A stretch of 64,000 bases of DNA from Antitrichia curtipendula (lineage: Eukaryota > Streptophyta > Bryopsida > Hypnales > Leucodontaceae). The stretch covers positions 48,931,570-48,995,569 of the forward strand of contig OX579634.1 of the NCBI GenBank assembly GCA_951230915.1, read 5' to 3'. Position numbers and translations under genes: made by a program. Below are positions 24,598 through 38,113 of this stretch, piece after piece (within the stretch, counting starts at the first letter, position 1; the number at the start of each line of letters is the position of its first letter). The notes beneath the pieces were generated by a model, which made no database searches, was not told the origin of the DNA, and worked only from the letters and a program-made list of their open reading frames with translations.

Positions 24598-25899
24598 CCT
24601 ATTCTATTTGGATAAGTAATGTGAAAGTTATGAAGCTTCTTGTTTCAGTGTAGGTAGTCTTAGCAAATTCTTGAGAAAATAATATATTGGATCCATTTTT
24701 AAACTCAATTTTGAAAATTTTAAAAATTTTAAAAAATTGCACGTGGTTTAGTTTTTCTTTTTAGAACAATCTCACTTTGGGGATTTGTATGTTTCAATTC
24801 CATCTTAGAACTATCAACAATTTAGTTTTTCTTTCTACCTAGACTAAGGGAATGTAAGAGCTATGTGAAGAAATTTCAATAGGACCTTCTTTGAAAAACT
24901 TCATAAGCAAGAGCTATAAGAATAAAGCTCTTGTAAAATAGATGTTTGTTTTACATATGGATGGTTAGCACTAGAGAGAATTTGGTCTGTGTAGACCAAG
25001 TAAATGACCATGAGAAGACATGCAACTAGTGTAATTAGTCATGTGGGTATTTTAAGTAGGTCATTTCTTTACTCTATACAACCCACATTTTCTTCTAGAT
25101 GCTTTTTATGCTTCAACTTCTACATCTCTTGGTTATATGATTCTAATGATTGATTTGATTGAATATTTGAATTCTTATCTATTATATTACGGAGTACTTT
25201 GTATGGGTAGCAAAATTCGAAACTTGAAATGTCACACTTTTAGGATGCAAAAGAAAAAACACAGGTTACCTTATTAACACCTATATTGTTACCGAGGGTA
25301 TGAAATATATATGGTAAAAGTCCAGATTTTTATAAAGCTTAATTGTTACAATTATTTTTGCAAAACTTTAAAAAAATAAGAACTTGAAATAACACATAAT
25401 CAATCATTCAGTTTTAGAATGCTTCCACAAAATGGAAACATTCAAAGAGTCAAAAACACTCGTGGCAAAATTACAATTCTGTAAAGTTTGGATATCTTTC
25501 ATTTAGTATCTTTCATCTTTCAGTTTAGATATCAAATCAGGTCATTTGCTGCAATATATGGATATGAACATACAGTGCTTGGGGTTCCAATTCGTAATGC
25601 ATAAGTTCCATTGTTACATGCCAAAGTACCATCGTATTCAAAGAATCTAAAGTTGAAAAAATCTATTCCAGACTTGATCCTGAATGGTGCTTGCCTTCAA
25701 CTCTGACAGTTCCCTGATTCCAGACAAGAAATTGTAATGCAAACATCAGTTGTTCTCTTATTCCCTGGGTGGCGTTATAGCCAATAGGGAAGCCCCAGAT
25801 GTGGTTTTGCATTAAACGATAGTACATTTGTTTTCACCAATGGAGTAAACGACAAGAAGTGCCGGAGTCGAGACTACGTAAGGACACAAAGTATTACAA
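24598..25899. other. Intergenic between epoxide hydrolase and cytochrome b5 reductase
   Basis: AT-rich, no ORF of interest. The last few hundred bases are probably 3' UTR of the gene ending at 25900. Confidence 0.4.
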
Positions 25900-28800
25900 T
25901 TAAAATTTGTAGACTTGCTCCGGAGTATACCCAAGCTCCTTGAGAATGCCAATCAACTGCAAACAAGCCAATCATGTGAGCAAATTCAGATGAGCGTGAA
26001 GTCCTTCCAGTGTAAATGTTTGAAATACTGAATGGCAGAACAAAGAAATGAAGCAAACTAACAGATCTTCAATTGTTTAGCTGTTGTAAGGGAGAGTAAG
26101 AGCTGATCGACAAAGCAAGTCGCTTCACAAAACTGCAATTTGAATCAATGAATACAATAGGTGTGATAGATGGCTATCTGGAGATACAAATTACAGAACT
26201 TGATTACTCGGTCCTCTGAGGACACCTGAAAGGAAGTAGAAATTACCTCTCCCTGAGACTTGTCTGGAGCTTTATTTCCCGAAACAGCTTCCGTGAATCC
26301 AGGAGGTCCACAAACCTGCAATAAGAACAGTCGAAATGACATCTCTTAGGTTTCGTATCTTGAACTGTATTTCAGTTTTACTCACAACAGCAAAGATTCA
26401 TAAACCATTCAAGTCCAAACGATTGCAATACAGGTACTGCGACCATTTTTTTTTTAACTGAGGCTAGAATCACATATCTTCTTAGAAAAGGCATTTTCAA
26501 TTCATGAGTAAATGAGGAAGTTTGAGAAAACGAGTTACCAAGATGAGAGTATCGTCGGAAGGGGATGGCAGTCCTTTCGTGAGCACCTCCTTGCTGACAT
26601 GTCCCTTACCACCCTTCCATTCTTGCGAATCCTGTGATACCATATAAAACACCTGCCGCAAGAGGGCGTGCATGACATCAGCAACCAAACTGTCGAACTG
26701 GAGGAAACAGAATGAAGCGATACTAAACGACGCAAAATAGGTACTGAAATTACTCGTGCTAGAGGCATGGACGGTATTACATATATTGCCATAAGATCTA
26801 GCATTAAACTTCTGTACAATGCACTCAGATATAAATGCTCGTTCAATCTACTTGCGCATGATCATGCAGTTGCTCCATTCAGATTGGGTTCTAAGTTGTT
26901 ACTCGGACAATGACTGCAAGTTAATAGACATAGAGTTCCAGATAAAAGTTCGAGCTATAAACTTACCCACTACTGAAATAAAGCCATAGCACTCCAAAGT
27001 TAACTGAAAACAGCCGATGCATGAAATATGAAATAGTGTTAATGTCAGATTCTATTTCATAAAATATACCTTGAAATTAGGATGAGCAAACGAGAGAGCA
27101 TCCAATTTCGATTTCAGCAAAATGTCGGCAGGTGTTGTATTAGCGAACACAAGTGAAACCTGGAATAGACACTTCAGAGTTATATACTAAACATTGGATA
27201 AAAGCAAAACCAACCTGTCATATTCCTCACCACTTGAGAAGGTCACTTCATGACTATGTTCTGCTTGAATTAACCAAAACCAAAACCCTCTCAAATTCAG
27301 GGAGTCAAGAAAGAATCATTTCTGCAAACCGGAATGACATCCAGTATAAAATCGAGGTCCAGGAATAGAAAAGTTCAGTCAATGGACCTGTGTATTATCC
27401 TCGGGATTGGAAACAATGGCATCAATGACCTGTAGCATGGGGGTTATCCCTGAACCTCCAGCAAGCTGCAAAACCGAAGCATTCATTCATCAACTAGTGA
27501 GGCTAGATTGAATCACAGCAGTCCACGAAGTACCACGCAAAATTAATGCCAACTTGCGTTTGCACCATGTCGCACTTGATACGTCAACCGACAAATCGAA
27601 GGTCAGTAGGAAATCAGCACACCATTCCGATTTGTTTCTTCATGTTAGGCGTATACGCGAGTTTCGGGATAGGCCTAAGAAACCAACAAAAAAATCGTTA
27701 CTTTAGGAATATTTTTATAATAGAATGGAGAGCAATTGCGAATGAACACATTGAATTATCCTAATAGAGTTACTCAATAGAGTTATCCTAAAAGTTATGA
27801 AATGTCACTATTGGTCCTAAAACTCCATTCGGTCTCTAGTTTACTTCTAATTCTAGATTGCATTTGAATTCTTCAACTTGTATATTTTTTTAAATGACAA
27901 CAAAAGATGATATTCATGCCTTGTTGTCATTTCAAACAAAACCACAAGTTAAAGAAGAATTCAAATGTAACCTAGAATTAGAAGTAAGCTAGAGACCGAA
28001 TGGAGAGGGACCAAATGGAGGGTGACATTTCATGACTAGTAGAATAAGTCATGCACCATCGAAATTTCAGCGAACGTTCCAAGCGAAAACCTAACAGTGA
28101 CATCTACAGACTGTTTTAGAAATATACCCCTTAACATCCAAAGTATCTCCTGGTCTAAGATTCGCCAAGTGCTGAGTCATTTTGCCTTCTGGATACATCT
28201 GCACAAATATACACAGGAATATGTAAGGAAAAGGAATACAACAAGATAATACAACAAACAGAGTACATTCCAACTCTTCACACACCTGCACGTAGTTGCC
28301 TCTCACCTTAATCATCAAATCAAAATAACCCTTTGAATCCGGGGGTGAAATAGGCGTGTACCTGCACAAAGGTATCTTCACAAAGTAAAACTAGATTCGA
28401 TTGAAGTTTGAAGAAAAAGCTAGGTTATTGTCCATCGCAAATTTGACTGCAGACATACAAATTGCCTCCTCAAACTGTGTGACTTATGATCGCAGAGCGA
28501 GTCTATTCGTTTACCAGATAACATATGAAGAAAATCGCTAAGAAAGAGATCCCATCCCATGCAACTATGTGAATCTGATGAATATGCTCATTCTAAATGA
28601 GCAATGACCTCACATGACCAGTGATAATGACCTCGGGCAGCACAGGAGCAAAATAAATACTCACGGACGGATGACATAATTCGGACTTCCATCATCCTTC
28701 TTGCCAATTTCAGCTCTGCCCAAAGCAATCAATCGAAAGATCCTTAATATGTTCTTCATAAGCAGCTATCCCTTCAGAACATAAAATCTCGACGTAAACT

Positions 28801-31624
28801 TTCAAAATGACACTGTTTGATTGTGATGACTGTTTTGTTGAAATAAAATTCAGGGTAGATGATATTTGGCCCTTCCAGTCCCCAAGTTTAGTTATGCACG
28901 GTAAAGAGAGAAAGCCTTACTTCGTAATCAGACAGGAAGCAACGTGAAGGCCAAGTGCCTCCTGAGGATTAAATGCAAATCTGTTCCACAACCAAAACAT
29001 GTATAATAAATAACGTAAAGAGACCACCAAATCTGGGAGTAGACACAAATGGCCTCGTAAATATGGGAACGACAGCCATTGTGCACGTCTCCACCAAATC
29101 GGTAATAATTCAGCATCTAGAACTGGGAGTGTCAAAACAGAGACTCGAAGTAGAGAATAATCGATTAGGACATACTGCATGCTTATCCAATATTCTGACC
29201 ACTGGAAATCCTCCTGGACGCTTACCTGAACATTTTAGTGTTGTGATTGACGTCGCGAACTTCAGCCAACTTGAACTTCACGAACTTACTAGAATTTAAA
29301 CCTGCAATGTTGATTCCAGCATTCACATTCAGCCAAATTCCCCATCTATATCGTATCAATGACTTCTCCGCAACCATAAAGATAAAGGAGATGACAGTTT
29401 AGTCATCGGACTTGAAGAGTTCACACTTGTATTACTGTATTACTGATCAGTCACGCCATACGAGATGGATGATTTTCAGGAAGAAAGACCTACCCGTCTT
29501 AGGTTCAGATTCCTGGGGCGTATCGCGAGTGGCTTCCGCAACAGCTGGTTCGGATACTATCTGATTAAAAAGAAACATCAGATCCCCGCATACATGACGA
29601 ATTCTAACAGCAAGATCACAGGCAATCTTTCAGAGTTATTTCTCGACTACTGCCTGGACACGAAAATGTCGGATCCGTGTGTATCCTACGATATTTGAAA
29701 ATATTACTACCTATCTCTACTACAGAAAGAAACATTGCATTCAATAATTACAGCAATTCGGCAGCTAATGGAGCTACCACAAAGTAACGGCACCCTTCAT
29801 CCGCATAGCCAATCTGATGACTACGTTTGGGCGTTACGTAAGGTGGCTCAGCAACAATTGAATGGCTTAACCCCTAAAGGACCAAACACCATTTTTTGAC
29901 AACATAGCGTTTTTGGGCAGCTCACCACGAATGGAATTTTTATTTTTTTTCTTTGAAATTTTCACACAAGATGTGTCCGAGGAGTAGCTTTAGGGCCCAA
30001 CAATTTTCATAACTTTTGACCACATGGTTAAAAAGTTATGGTATGATATGTAGTTTTCATTGTTCGGCGGGCAACCCGAGCAGCAAAAAAAACTTCTTTA
30101 AAAACCATTTTCTAGAGAAATAAAAATTTGAAATTGGTTCTCTAGATTTATGTGCACAAGGAAACCTTTGAATCATTCCACTTTGATTTATGAGATGAAA
30201 GTTATGAGGAATTTTAGTTGTGGGTAGTTTGCAGGTAGTTATGGAATCTCTACTCTAAAATAAACTTTGAAGTCCTTTATTTAACTCAATTTTCAATATT
30301 TTTGGAAAAAAATATAAACACAAAGTGTAGATTGTTTATTACAACATTACAATCGTTTGGATTGACATTTTTCAATTCCATAATTAAATCCTTAACAATT
30401 TAGTGTTTTGAATCATTTTCTACTTCTTTCTACTTACTATTTTTTTCCTATATGTTGTACAATTCCAAATGATCTGAAAATTTTCAAGCATGTGGCTAAC
30501 TTGCTTTGAAGAATGAATTCAAAGAGTTACTACCATTTTGGACATTTTTTCATACAATGTGACCATGTGAAGTGCAGCTGCCCGTTTTTTCGCAGGGACA
30601 AAAAAAGGGTTTTTGTCACTTCAAATGCTAATATCTTGCAATCTACACGGTGGAAATTTCTGAAATTTTTTCCACATCTTCTCAAACTAGTTTACTACAA
30701 GATCTTACGGTTACATGTGTCCAAAAATGTTTTTTTTTCCAAAATTTGGTACTTGTACTAGAAATGGCAGTTTGGGAGCATTTTTTGTGAAAACATAGTC
30801 AAAAACCTTTAGGGGTTAAGCAGGAAAAAGTGAACCAGCACAGAGATTAGCAATTTTTCACTGTTATTACACAACTTTCGAATCCACAAGCAACTGAACG
30901 ATTTCACAGTGTGGAATAACTAATTAAAGCATCTCTCTCACTCGTGCCTCAAGTAAACGTGAATCCTGGATTATTCCCTCCCATTCCAAACAGACATAAA
31001 TCTTCACAATTAAGTCCCCGATCCCAGTTATCAACTCTCTCCGAAATCATTTGCTTAACAACTGATTCAACACAGGAGTTACATGGCTCAAGTAGAGAAT
31101 AGGTACGCCAGCTAAAGCCTTACAGTACTCATTTCAGAGTACAGCAATTTTTTTACACGATTTCGAATCCAATAAACCAAAAGCAACTGAACGGTCTCAC
31201 AATGTAGAAAAAAAATAAAAATGTCACTTTCAGTCGTGCCAATATGAACCAGAGCTCTGCAAAATTTCCTGACAGAAATTCCTTCATTCAAGATACATAA
31301 ACCTCCAAGAAATCGACTGCCTGATCCAAGTCCAAGAAACACACCAACACTATCACAAAGCATGTACTCAACACACGTAGCATGAAAATATCAAATAGAG
31401 CAGAAAAATATTACCGTTTGTTGGCAAGAAGTGTAAAGTGCGCCAGCTCCTAAAAGAGCACTAAACGCTGCCAATGCACGTCCAGAAGGCGACGACGATG
31501 ATGACGACGACGACGCGTCATCATGCACGCGCACAGCGACCGCCAAGTACCGAGCATTACCAAACCATTCCGCCCCGCGCGTCACGGTCCCCGCTCCCCT
31601 GCGCATCGCCATCGCCATCGCCAT
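25900..31624 (-). CDS. NADH-cytochrome b5 reductase (mitochondrial-type), 349 aa, 13 exons
   Basis: Exons: 31624-31415, 29560-29494, 29301-29226, 28980-28921, 28715-28665, 28361-28307, 28198-28128, 27674-27623, 27465-27388, 27159-27070, 26652-26539, 26315-26247, 25956-25900 (TAA). Every junction keeps phase (350 codons). The family passes electrons from NADH through FAD to cytochrome b5. Motifs: FAD-binding RPYT at 154-157; YPEGKMTQHL for the FAD domain; nucleotide-binding GGSGITP at 217-223; CGPPG at 310-314 for NADH; C-terminus GILKELGYTPEQVYKF. Residues 1-40 (Met/Ala/Arg-rich) look like a mitochondrial presequence. A Ser run follows, then a hydrophobic segment about 50-65 that may anchor the enzyme. 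Start is ATG 31624; in-frame ATGs 6, 12 and 18 nt later are alternatives. Intron 1 (about 1.85 kb) holds a TTAA element and intron 7 a foldback; both leave the exons intact. Confidence 0.93.
27794..28036. mobile_element. Foldback MITE inside an intron of the cytochrome b5 reductase gene
   Basis: GTTATGAAATGTCAC at 27794 is mirrored by GTGACATTTCATGAC ending at 28036. The arms (including TCGGTCTCTAG and AATTCTAGATTG-like words) match inverted for about 100 bp around a centre near 27910. It sits wholly within intron 7 (28127-27675), between the exons encoding DTLDVKG and PIPKLAYTPN. Confidence 0.7.
29867..30819. mobile_element. TTAA-flanked piggyBac-like MITE, family A copy 2
   Basis: TTAA at 29867-29870 and 30816-30819. 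The ends are TTAACCCCTAAAGGACC and, on the other strand, TTAACCCCTAAAGGTTT. The interior is the inverted counterpart of 10402-11340. It is inserted in intron 1 of the cytochrome b5 reductase gene. It encodes no transposase. Confidence 0.8.
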
Positions 31625-32309
31625 GTCGATCGCTTGAACTCCAACACCGCGATCCTCCTCACAAACTGCTCTCCAAGATATTTAAAAAAATTGATGGAAA
31701 CGTAAATCTGAATGCTTCCTTTCTGAAACCTTTCAAGAAGCAAAACGGATCCCCCAAAACAGAGCAGCCAGAATCCCCGAGGCTCAAAAACTGGGAACAA
31801 TGGAATGGCCCGAAGCGCACTTCCCTGCACAGTGACATTGCAGGGCTTCAACTAATCTACGAAATGTTATTCATTTAGTAGATAGCATAAATATTTCAGT
31901 ATATGGTTTAGATTCTGGATGGAAAGGGGCCACGAAAGATTTCCTGCGTGTTGGTAGATTTCCGGCAGAAGAGGGGGCTCTTTCGTTTGAGCCACGTGGG
32001 ACGATTGCACTGGTTTCTCTTCTGGGCTTGATAGGCTGAAGGGGTGGACACGTTTGAAACAGCTTGGGACCTTTATATAGTGGACTGCCCTAAAACCGTT
32101 CATGTCACATGGGAAAAAAACCGACTGCTCTAAACAGTATAAGCTAACAATAGCTTAACCTATAAACGACGATGCGCCCATTTTTAGGCCGATGAATCCA
32201 TTATTTGGCATCTGGAAAATAAAAACAATTGAAACAATATTGTTGTATTGTGGTAGCAATTAGTTTTGTTTGCAATACAAAAAATAGAAGTGTTTCAAAT
32301 GGATTGCAA
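31625..32309. other. Promoter side of the cytochrome b5 reductase gene
   Basis: 5' flank of the leftward gene starting at 31624. Several open frames here are unsupported. No clear TATA box assigned. Confidence 0.35.
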
Positions 32310-32718
32310 TAAGGGTAGTCACACCTTGTTCATTGTTGGAGCATTCTCCAGACAAGGTGCACAGGGCGGCTCCGCATTGGCTTCTTGTTGAGTTTCCAGC
32401 ACAGAATATATTGTTTCTGCGAATTTTTCACCACGCTTGTTATTCTGCTCCGAAGGTGTATATTGAGAGTTGCGAAAGTTTCTTCATTCCTACTTGCCGC
32501 GTCTGTGACTTCATTGTGCGGAACCCATTGTCTACGTGTTCTGCGGCTTCATCCTACGATCCCCGTCAAACGCAATTTTCCAATTCTAACACTCTTCCTC
32601 GAAAAGGGGTGTCACACCTTCTCCAAAATTTCAGGAACCTAATTGGCTCTAAGTTTCTCTCCTGAGCTCCTCATTCTTCAGCGAAATTTTGGCTTCGGAG
32701 AAGGTGTGACTACCCTTA
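32310..32718. mobile_element. MITE with TAAGGGTAGTCACACCTT ends, copy 2
   Basis: The left end TAAGGGTAGTCACACCTT (32310-32327) is a perfect inverted match of 32701-32718. As in copy 1 at 24206, an internal copy of the motif (GGTGTCACACCTTCTCC, about 32605-32621) is present. No transposase. Confidence 0.75.
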
Positions 32719-33057
32719 ATGTTCAAAACATTATCTTCTACTGTAGATTTCTTGCAAAATATTAAAGTTGTATAGAATGTAGTAATTTATGTTTGCATTA
32801 TTAAAACTAGGACTAAATTTTTCAATATGGTTTCATTTATGCCTTATTATTGTTTTTGATTTCTTTTTAGTATTGAATTGCAATTGAAACAATGTGCAAA
32901 CAATACTACTGCAACATTGCAACAACTTTTCAATGATTAAGGTATGTTGCAATACTATTGTTATTTTTTTTGTTGTTATACATCGTTATATTGTTGTAGT
33001 TGAATTGACTTAGTATAAACATTGTATAGCAAGCAATGCACTTTCACTATTAGTGTT
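32719..33057. other. Intergenic, CAATATTGTT-like AT-rich DNA
   Basis: Rich in variants of TTGCAATACTATTGTT, similar in composition to the inverted repeat at 6949-7184. No gene. Confidence 0.35.
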
Positions 33058-34310
33058 TTAATCCCTAAAGGACCAAGACCTTTTTTCCATCATAACACAC
33101 TTAAAATCGCCACTTGCTATTGCAAAAAGCAAAAAGCTCTTAAAATCGTGTATTTTTGCATATCTAACTATAGGATCTTATATTAGACTAGTATAAGAAT
33201 GTGTGCAAGAAATTTCAGAAACTTTGACCACATAGAATGCAAGATATTTGCATCCAAAGTGAATAAAACAAGTTTTTTGCACCTTGCTTGATTAGATTTT
33301 TTGGCTTTGAATCTTCTTAACTTAAATTTTTTATATTGTCAATTTTGATTTTCTGAATTTTTATGTTGAATACTTGAGTTGAGAAACTAGGAAAAAAAAT
33401 TCAAGAAAAAACACTTAATTTTTACTCATTAAAAAAATTGTTAAGTAGAAGTAGGTTCAAGATTGAAGGAAAAACTAAATTGTTAATAGTTCTAAGATGA
33501 AATTGAAATACAATAATCCCAAAGCTGAGATTGTTCTAGCAAGAAAATACAACATTGTTTAACAATTTTTTTTAGAAAATTAAAAGAATTACATTAAAAA
33601 ATGAATCCTATAATGGTTTTTTTTCAAGAAGATGCTTAGGTTGCCTGAAAAACTAAGATTGTCCATAACTTTCTCATCACTAAGGTAGCCACCCTCTTTC
33701 CGATCACCCTCCCATTTCCAAGCAATAGATTGATCCATTTGTAACCATAGCTTTATAGGCCATTTGATTCTTATTTGATTCTTCTGTAATGAATAACACA
33801 TTGGCACCTAATAAAGTTGCCATTGATCAAGAATGGGCTTGCCTATTGATCAGAAATAGGAAACCCTGACTTTTCCACTTCTTTAATTTTTACTAATTCT
33901 ACACGTGATGAAAAATTACCAAAAAATGGCAATCTTTCTTATTCCTATTTCCTCGTTGGAGAAAATTTTCTCCTCCACCATTGCTCAATCACACATATGC
34001 TGAAATGCTTAAGTGATCGGAAATGGAAGATCTACCTTAGTCCAAATAGAATGAATCAAAGCTTTGAATGTAGACAAAAATATATAGTTTCAGGGAGAAA
34101 AAATTTAATTTATTTTAACTTTTTATGATTCTTTTGTACTGCCCACCAACCTCCACGGATTGATTGAAATAAAAATTATATATCCACAAAGCTCTTGCAA
34201 AACCGCACATCCTCAAAAAAAATCAAGAAATTTTACTAAAAATTGAAGTCATAGGAACCTATCTAAACCCAAATTGTTCCCAGGGGGACAAAGGGTCCTT
34301 TAGGGGTTAA
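33058..34310. mobile_element. TTAA-flanked piggyBac-like MITE, family B copy 1
   Basis: TTAA at 33058-33061 and 34307-34310. Ends TTAATCCCTAAAGGACC and, mirrored, TTAACCCCTAAAGGACCC. The interior matches 40446 to about 41190 in the same orientation and 54328-55224 inverted. No transposase. Confidence 0.78.
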
Positions 34311-34771
34311 TTTGAATCCAACTAAAGATTGCATTGTTGTAATTTGAATTTTAAAATGACAATTTTTTTGTTATTGAATTGTTTCAGTATTGCAAATAGG
34401 TTGCCACATATCCAACAGTTCAAATACACTAAATTTATAATTTTTCATGTACCTCATACCTCTTTTCAACACCAATATTTAAAGTTTCATTGCAATAGAC
34501 TAATTTCAATTATTTACTTTTTTTTTTTCCTTGAAACACATAGACAATTTCCATTGATAGAGGAAATAGTACACAACAACTAGAGGAAAGTATCCCTGGC
34601 GGATCATTTTTTTCTTTTGACTTTCAATTATTTACTTTGAACTCAACATCTTTTAGTTTATTACGGTTTTCATATGGCTTCCCAATACGCCATATTTGAC
34701 TCACTATATGAATGACATTTATGATTCATTTGAAGCACTAAATAAAAATTACATCATTTCAATATTTGTAT

Positions 34772-35478
34772 TTAATCCCTGAAGAATTTTTTACTATGTT
34801 TTCATTAAAAACGCTCCATAACTGCTATTTTCAGTACAAGCACCAAATTTGCTTTCTTCAAGGCAACTTGGCTACATACTTGAAAAAATTCTAATCATTT
34901 GAAATTGTACAACATATAGGAATAAAATAGTAACTAGAAAGAAGTAGTGAATGACTCAAAATATGAATTTGTTAAGAATTTAGTTATGGAATTGAAAAAT
35001 GCCAATCCAATGGTTGTAATTTTGTAATAAACAATCTACATCCTATGGTTTAATTTTTTCCAAAATATTGAAAATTGAGTTAAAGAAATGACATCAAAGT
35101 TTATTTCAGAGTAGAGAATCCGTAACTCCCCGCAAACTAAAATTCCTCGTAACTTTCATCTTATTAATCAAAATGGAATGATTAAAAGCTTTCTACGTAT
35201 ATATAAATATAAAAAATCAATTTTAAATTTTTATTTAAAAAAAAATATGATTTTTTAAGAATTATTTGAGCTGCTTGTCGAGCAATAAAAATTACATATC
35301 ATACAATAACTTTTTAACCATGTATTCAAATGTTATAAAAATTGTTGGGCCTTAAAGCTACTCCTTGGGCACATGTTGTTTGAAATTTTCATAGAAATAA
35401 AATAAAAATTCAATTTATAATGAGTTGCCAAAAATTGCTATGTTGCCAAAAAATGTGGTTTAGAGCTTTAGGATTTAA
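34772..35478. mobile_element. TTAA-flanked piggyBac-like MITE, family A copy 3, internally deleted
   Basis: TTAA at 34772-34775 and 35475-35478, with degenerated ends TTAATCCCTGAAG and (mirrored) TTAAATCCTAAAGC. Compared with 10402-11340 it lacks about 230 bp after the first 90 bp, joining the GTACAAGCACCAAATTT region directly to GCTTTCTTCAAGGCAA. Confidence 0.7.
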
Positions 35479-37170
35479 TTGCACATTGATGAGAATTTTG
35501 AAGTAGTTTTAAAATAAGTGTTGAATAAAAGAAATTGATTGACTTTGATATCCTTAAATTTATTTTGCTGCTTAAATCTCAAAATAAGACCGGTCTTTCT
35601 TTGTATTTTTACAAAGAAAATACTAATCTTATTTTGAGAAAGAGGGAGTAACTTTTATTCCTAATTCATGCAAAAAGGACAATCTTGAATCAAAACCTTA
35701 AGACAATTTTTGGTTTTGGTTTTGGGTTTTATGCATTTTGTTATGATTGTTTTTATGTTTCATATGGTCGGATCTTCCTAAACATTAGTCTCCTGATATA
35801 GAGTTTTGGGCACCATTTAAAAATTCTCTAAAAATAAAGATGCATAGACCTTGTTTTAAGGCATTTAGTATGAAAATTATGGATTTTAAAGTTATTTTCG
35901 TCAAAATAAACACCAAAAAGACGTCTCATCTAGGAAGTCTGTTGAACCTTTGTTTTAGAGCATTTGAACGTGTACTACGAGACTTCTGCATTTTAAAATT
36001 ATTTTCGGACCTGAATAATTCATTAATTGTTGATCTCCTAGACTGTAAGACCTCTCTTTGATTTCTTGATACTTTTCTCGAGGTCTCATTTCCAAGGACT
36101 GTCCAGTCTTTGTTTCAAGATATTTGGAATTATGGTGTGACAGTACATAGTGAGAAGATGTAAGAGTAGTTTTGCATCAATGGCCTTTGATCCACTAGAC
36201 AACGGCTCATTGTCATTACGAACAGACACTTTATTCACGCCAGCCTTCTTTGAAGACCGGAGTTCTTATCTATCTATCTATGAGAAGATGTGAATTTCAG
36301 AGAAAAAACATTGAAAGGGGTACAAATCATTTTCAAAAGGGTGCAAGTGGCATTCAGTCATTGGCCATTGAACTTTTCCAAAAAATATGAAAGGAGGTAC
36401 ATGTGTCACTTTGCCATTGGCTGAAAAATTGACGGGGTTGCTTGTAACATACCCTCCAACCCCATACTTGTATTTATGTGACATGTGCTTCACTAGCAAA
36501 CAATATGAGTCATTGTATGGTCGTATGTATATGTATATATCTCATACATATCTTGTATGTAATCCATGCATATTTCATATGTTGTACATATTCCATATTA
36601 TGTATCTATCTTATGTATCCGCATCTTAGAATATCCATATTCATATCATATAGTATCCGTATCCGTATTATTTAATTTTCAATATCAACGGGGTTGAAGG
36701 GTGTATGTGTTTGTGAGATCAATGGCTCTCAATTTTCAGAGAGGGAGGGGATAATTGCAACCTAAACTTCTGCTTGCATCAACTTGCTACATAGTCATAT
36801 ATTTTTGACTTATTTTCCTTACTCAATAGAACTTTAATTATAGATCTTCTAAATCGTGAGTCCCTCTTTGGATTTCTTGATATTCTTACAAAGGTCTAAT
36901 CTTTGAATACTACCAGGACTTTGTTTGGGGGCATTTGGACTTATAATGTGATAATTATGGATTTTCCACTTATTTTCTATATTCAATGATACTTTAATTA
37001 CTAATCTTTGACCGTAACTACCTTCCTTTCATTTCTTTATACAATTGAAGAGGTGACATCTTGGAAGACTGCCTAGACATTGATTCAAGATATTTAGACT
37101 TATCGTGTGAAAGTTAAATAAAAAATCACCTATAAAAAATAAAAAATGGAGGTTACAAAATGAGGGAATT
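35479..37170. other. Intergenic with minor repeats
   Basis: A short inverted repeat at about 35578-35642 (CTCAAAATAAGACCGGTC... ATCTTATTTTGAG) is followed by GAGGGAGTAAC, reminiscent of Stowaway-type ends. A TATGTATATG-like low-complexity run spans about 36520-36670. No gene is supported. Confidence 0.4.
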
Positions 37171-38113
37171 TTAACCCCTAAAGGACCATCATGCATTTTG
37201 GAGCAATATAGGAATTTTGGGCGAGTATGTGTGATTGGAGATTTATGTATTTTAGGCTAAAATTTTAAGTGAAGGTGGGGACAAGGAATATCTTTCATAT
37301 ACACTAAACTTAATGACATTTGAAAATATGAGTCAAAAGTTATGGCCTAATATATTATTTTTTCCCCATCTAGGTAGTCTGAGCAGATTAGATCCAAGCA
37401 AATCACTTTTTTCAAAAACAATTTGAAAATGGTTTCCTAGAGTTTATATATGTGTGGAAAGCTTTAAATCATTCCATTTTGATCAATGATTCAAAAGTTA
37501 TGAGGAGTTTTTGTTTGCAAGTAGTTATGGATTCTCTACTTCAAAATAAACTTTGAAGTTCTTTATTTTATTCAATTTTCAATATTTCTTCAAAAAAATA
37601 AGATCATAGGATGTAGATTGTTTATTACGGAGTACAACATTGCAACCATTGGGTTTGGCATTTTCCAATTCCATAACTAAATTCTTAACGATTTAGTACT
37701 TTGAATCATTCTCTACTTCTTTTTGCTTGCTATTTTTTTCCTATATGTTGTACAATTCCAAATGATCTGAAATTTTTCAAGCATGTAGCCAACTTGCCTT
37801 TAATAATGAGTCCAAAGAAGCACCACCATTTTGAACATTTTTTCATATAAATGTGAGCTTGTGAAGTGCAGTTGCCCTATTTTTTGCACGGTGAAAAAAA
37901 TGATTTCAGTAAATTTGAATGATCATATCTTGCAATCCAAGCAATGGAAATTTCTGAAAATTTTACCACATGTTTTCAAGTCAACATACTGCAAGATCTT
38001 CCAGTTACATGGGCCAAAAAAAGTTTTTTTTTCAAAAGTTTAATACTTGAAATAAAAATGATTGTTTTGGAGCATTTTTGGTGAAAACATAGTCACTATC
38101 CATTAGGGGTTAA
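37171..38113. mobile_element. TTAA-flanked piggyBac-like MITE, family A copy 4
   Basis: TTAA at 37171-37174 and 38110-38113. Left end TTAACCCCTAAAGGACC; right end mirrored TTAACCCCTAATGG. The interior has the orientation of 29867-30819. It abuts the next element. Confidence 0.78.

Noticed and set aside
31474..31878. 134-codon plus-strand frame near 31.5 kb
   Set aside because: Shadow of cytochrome b5 reductase exon 1 plus upstream DNA; the minus-strand exon has clear family context.
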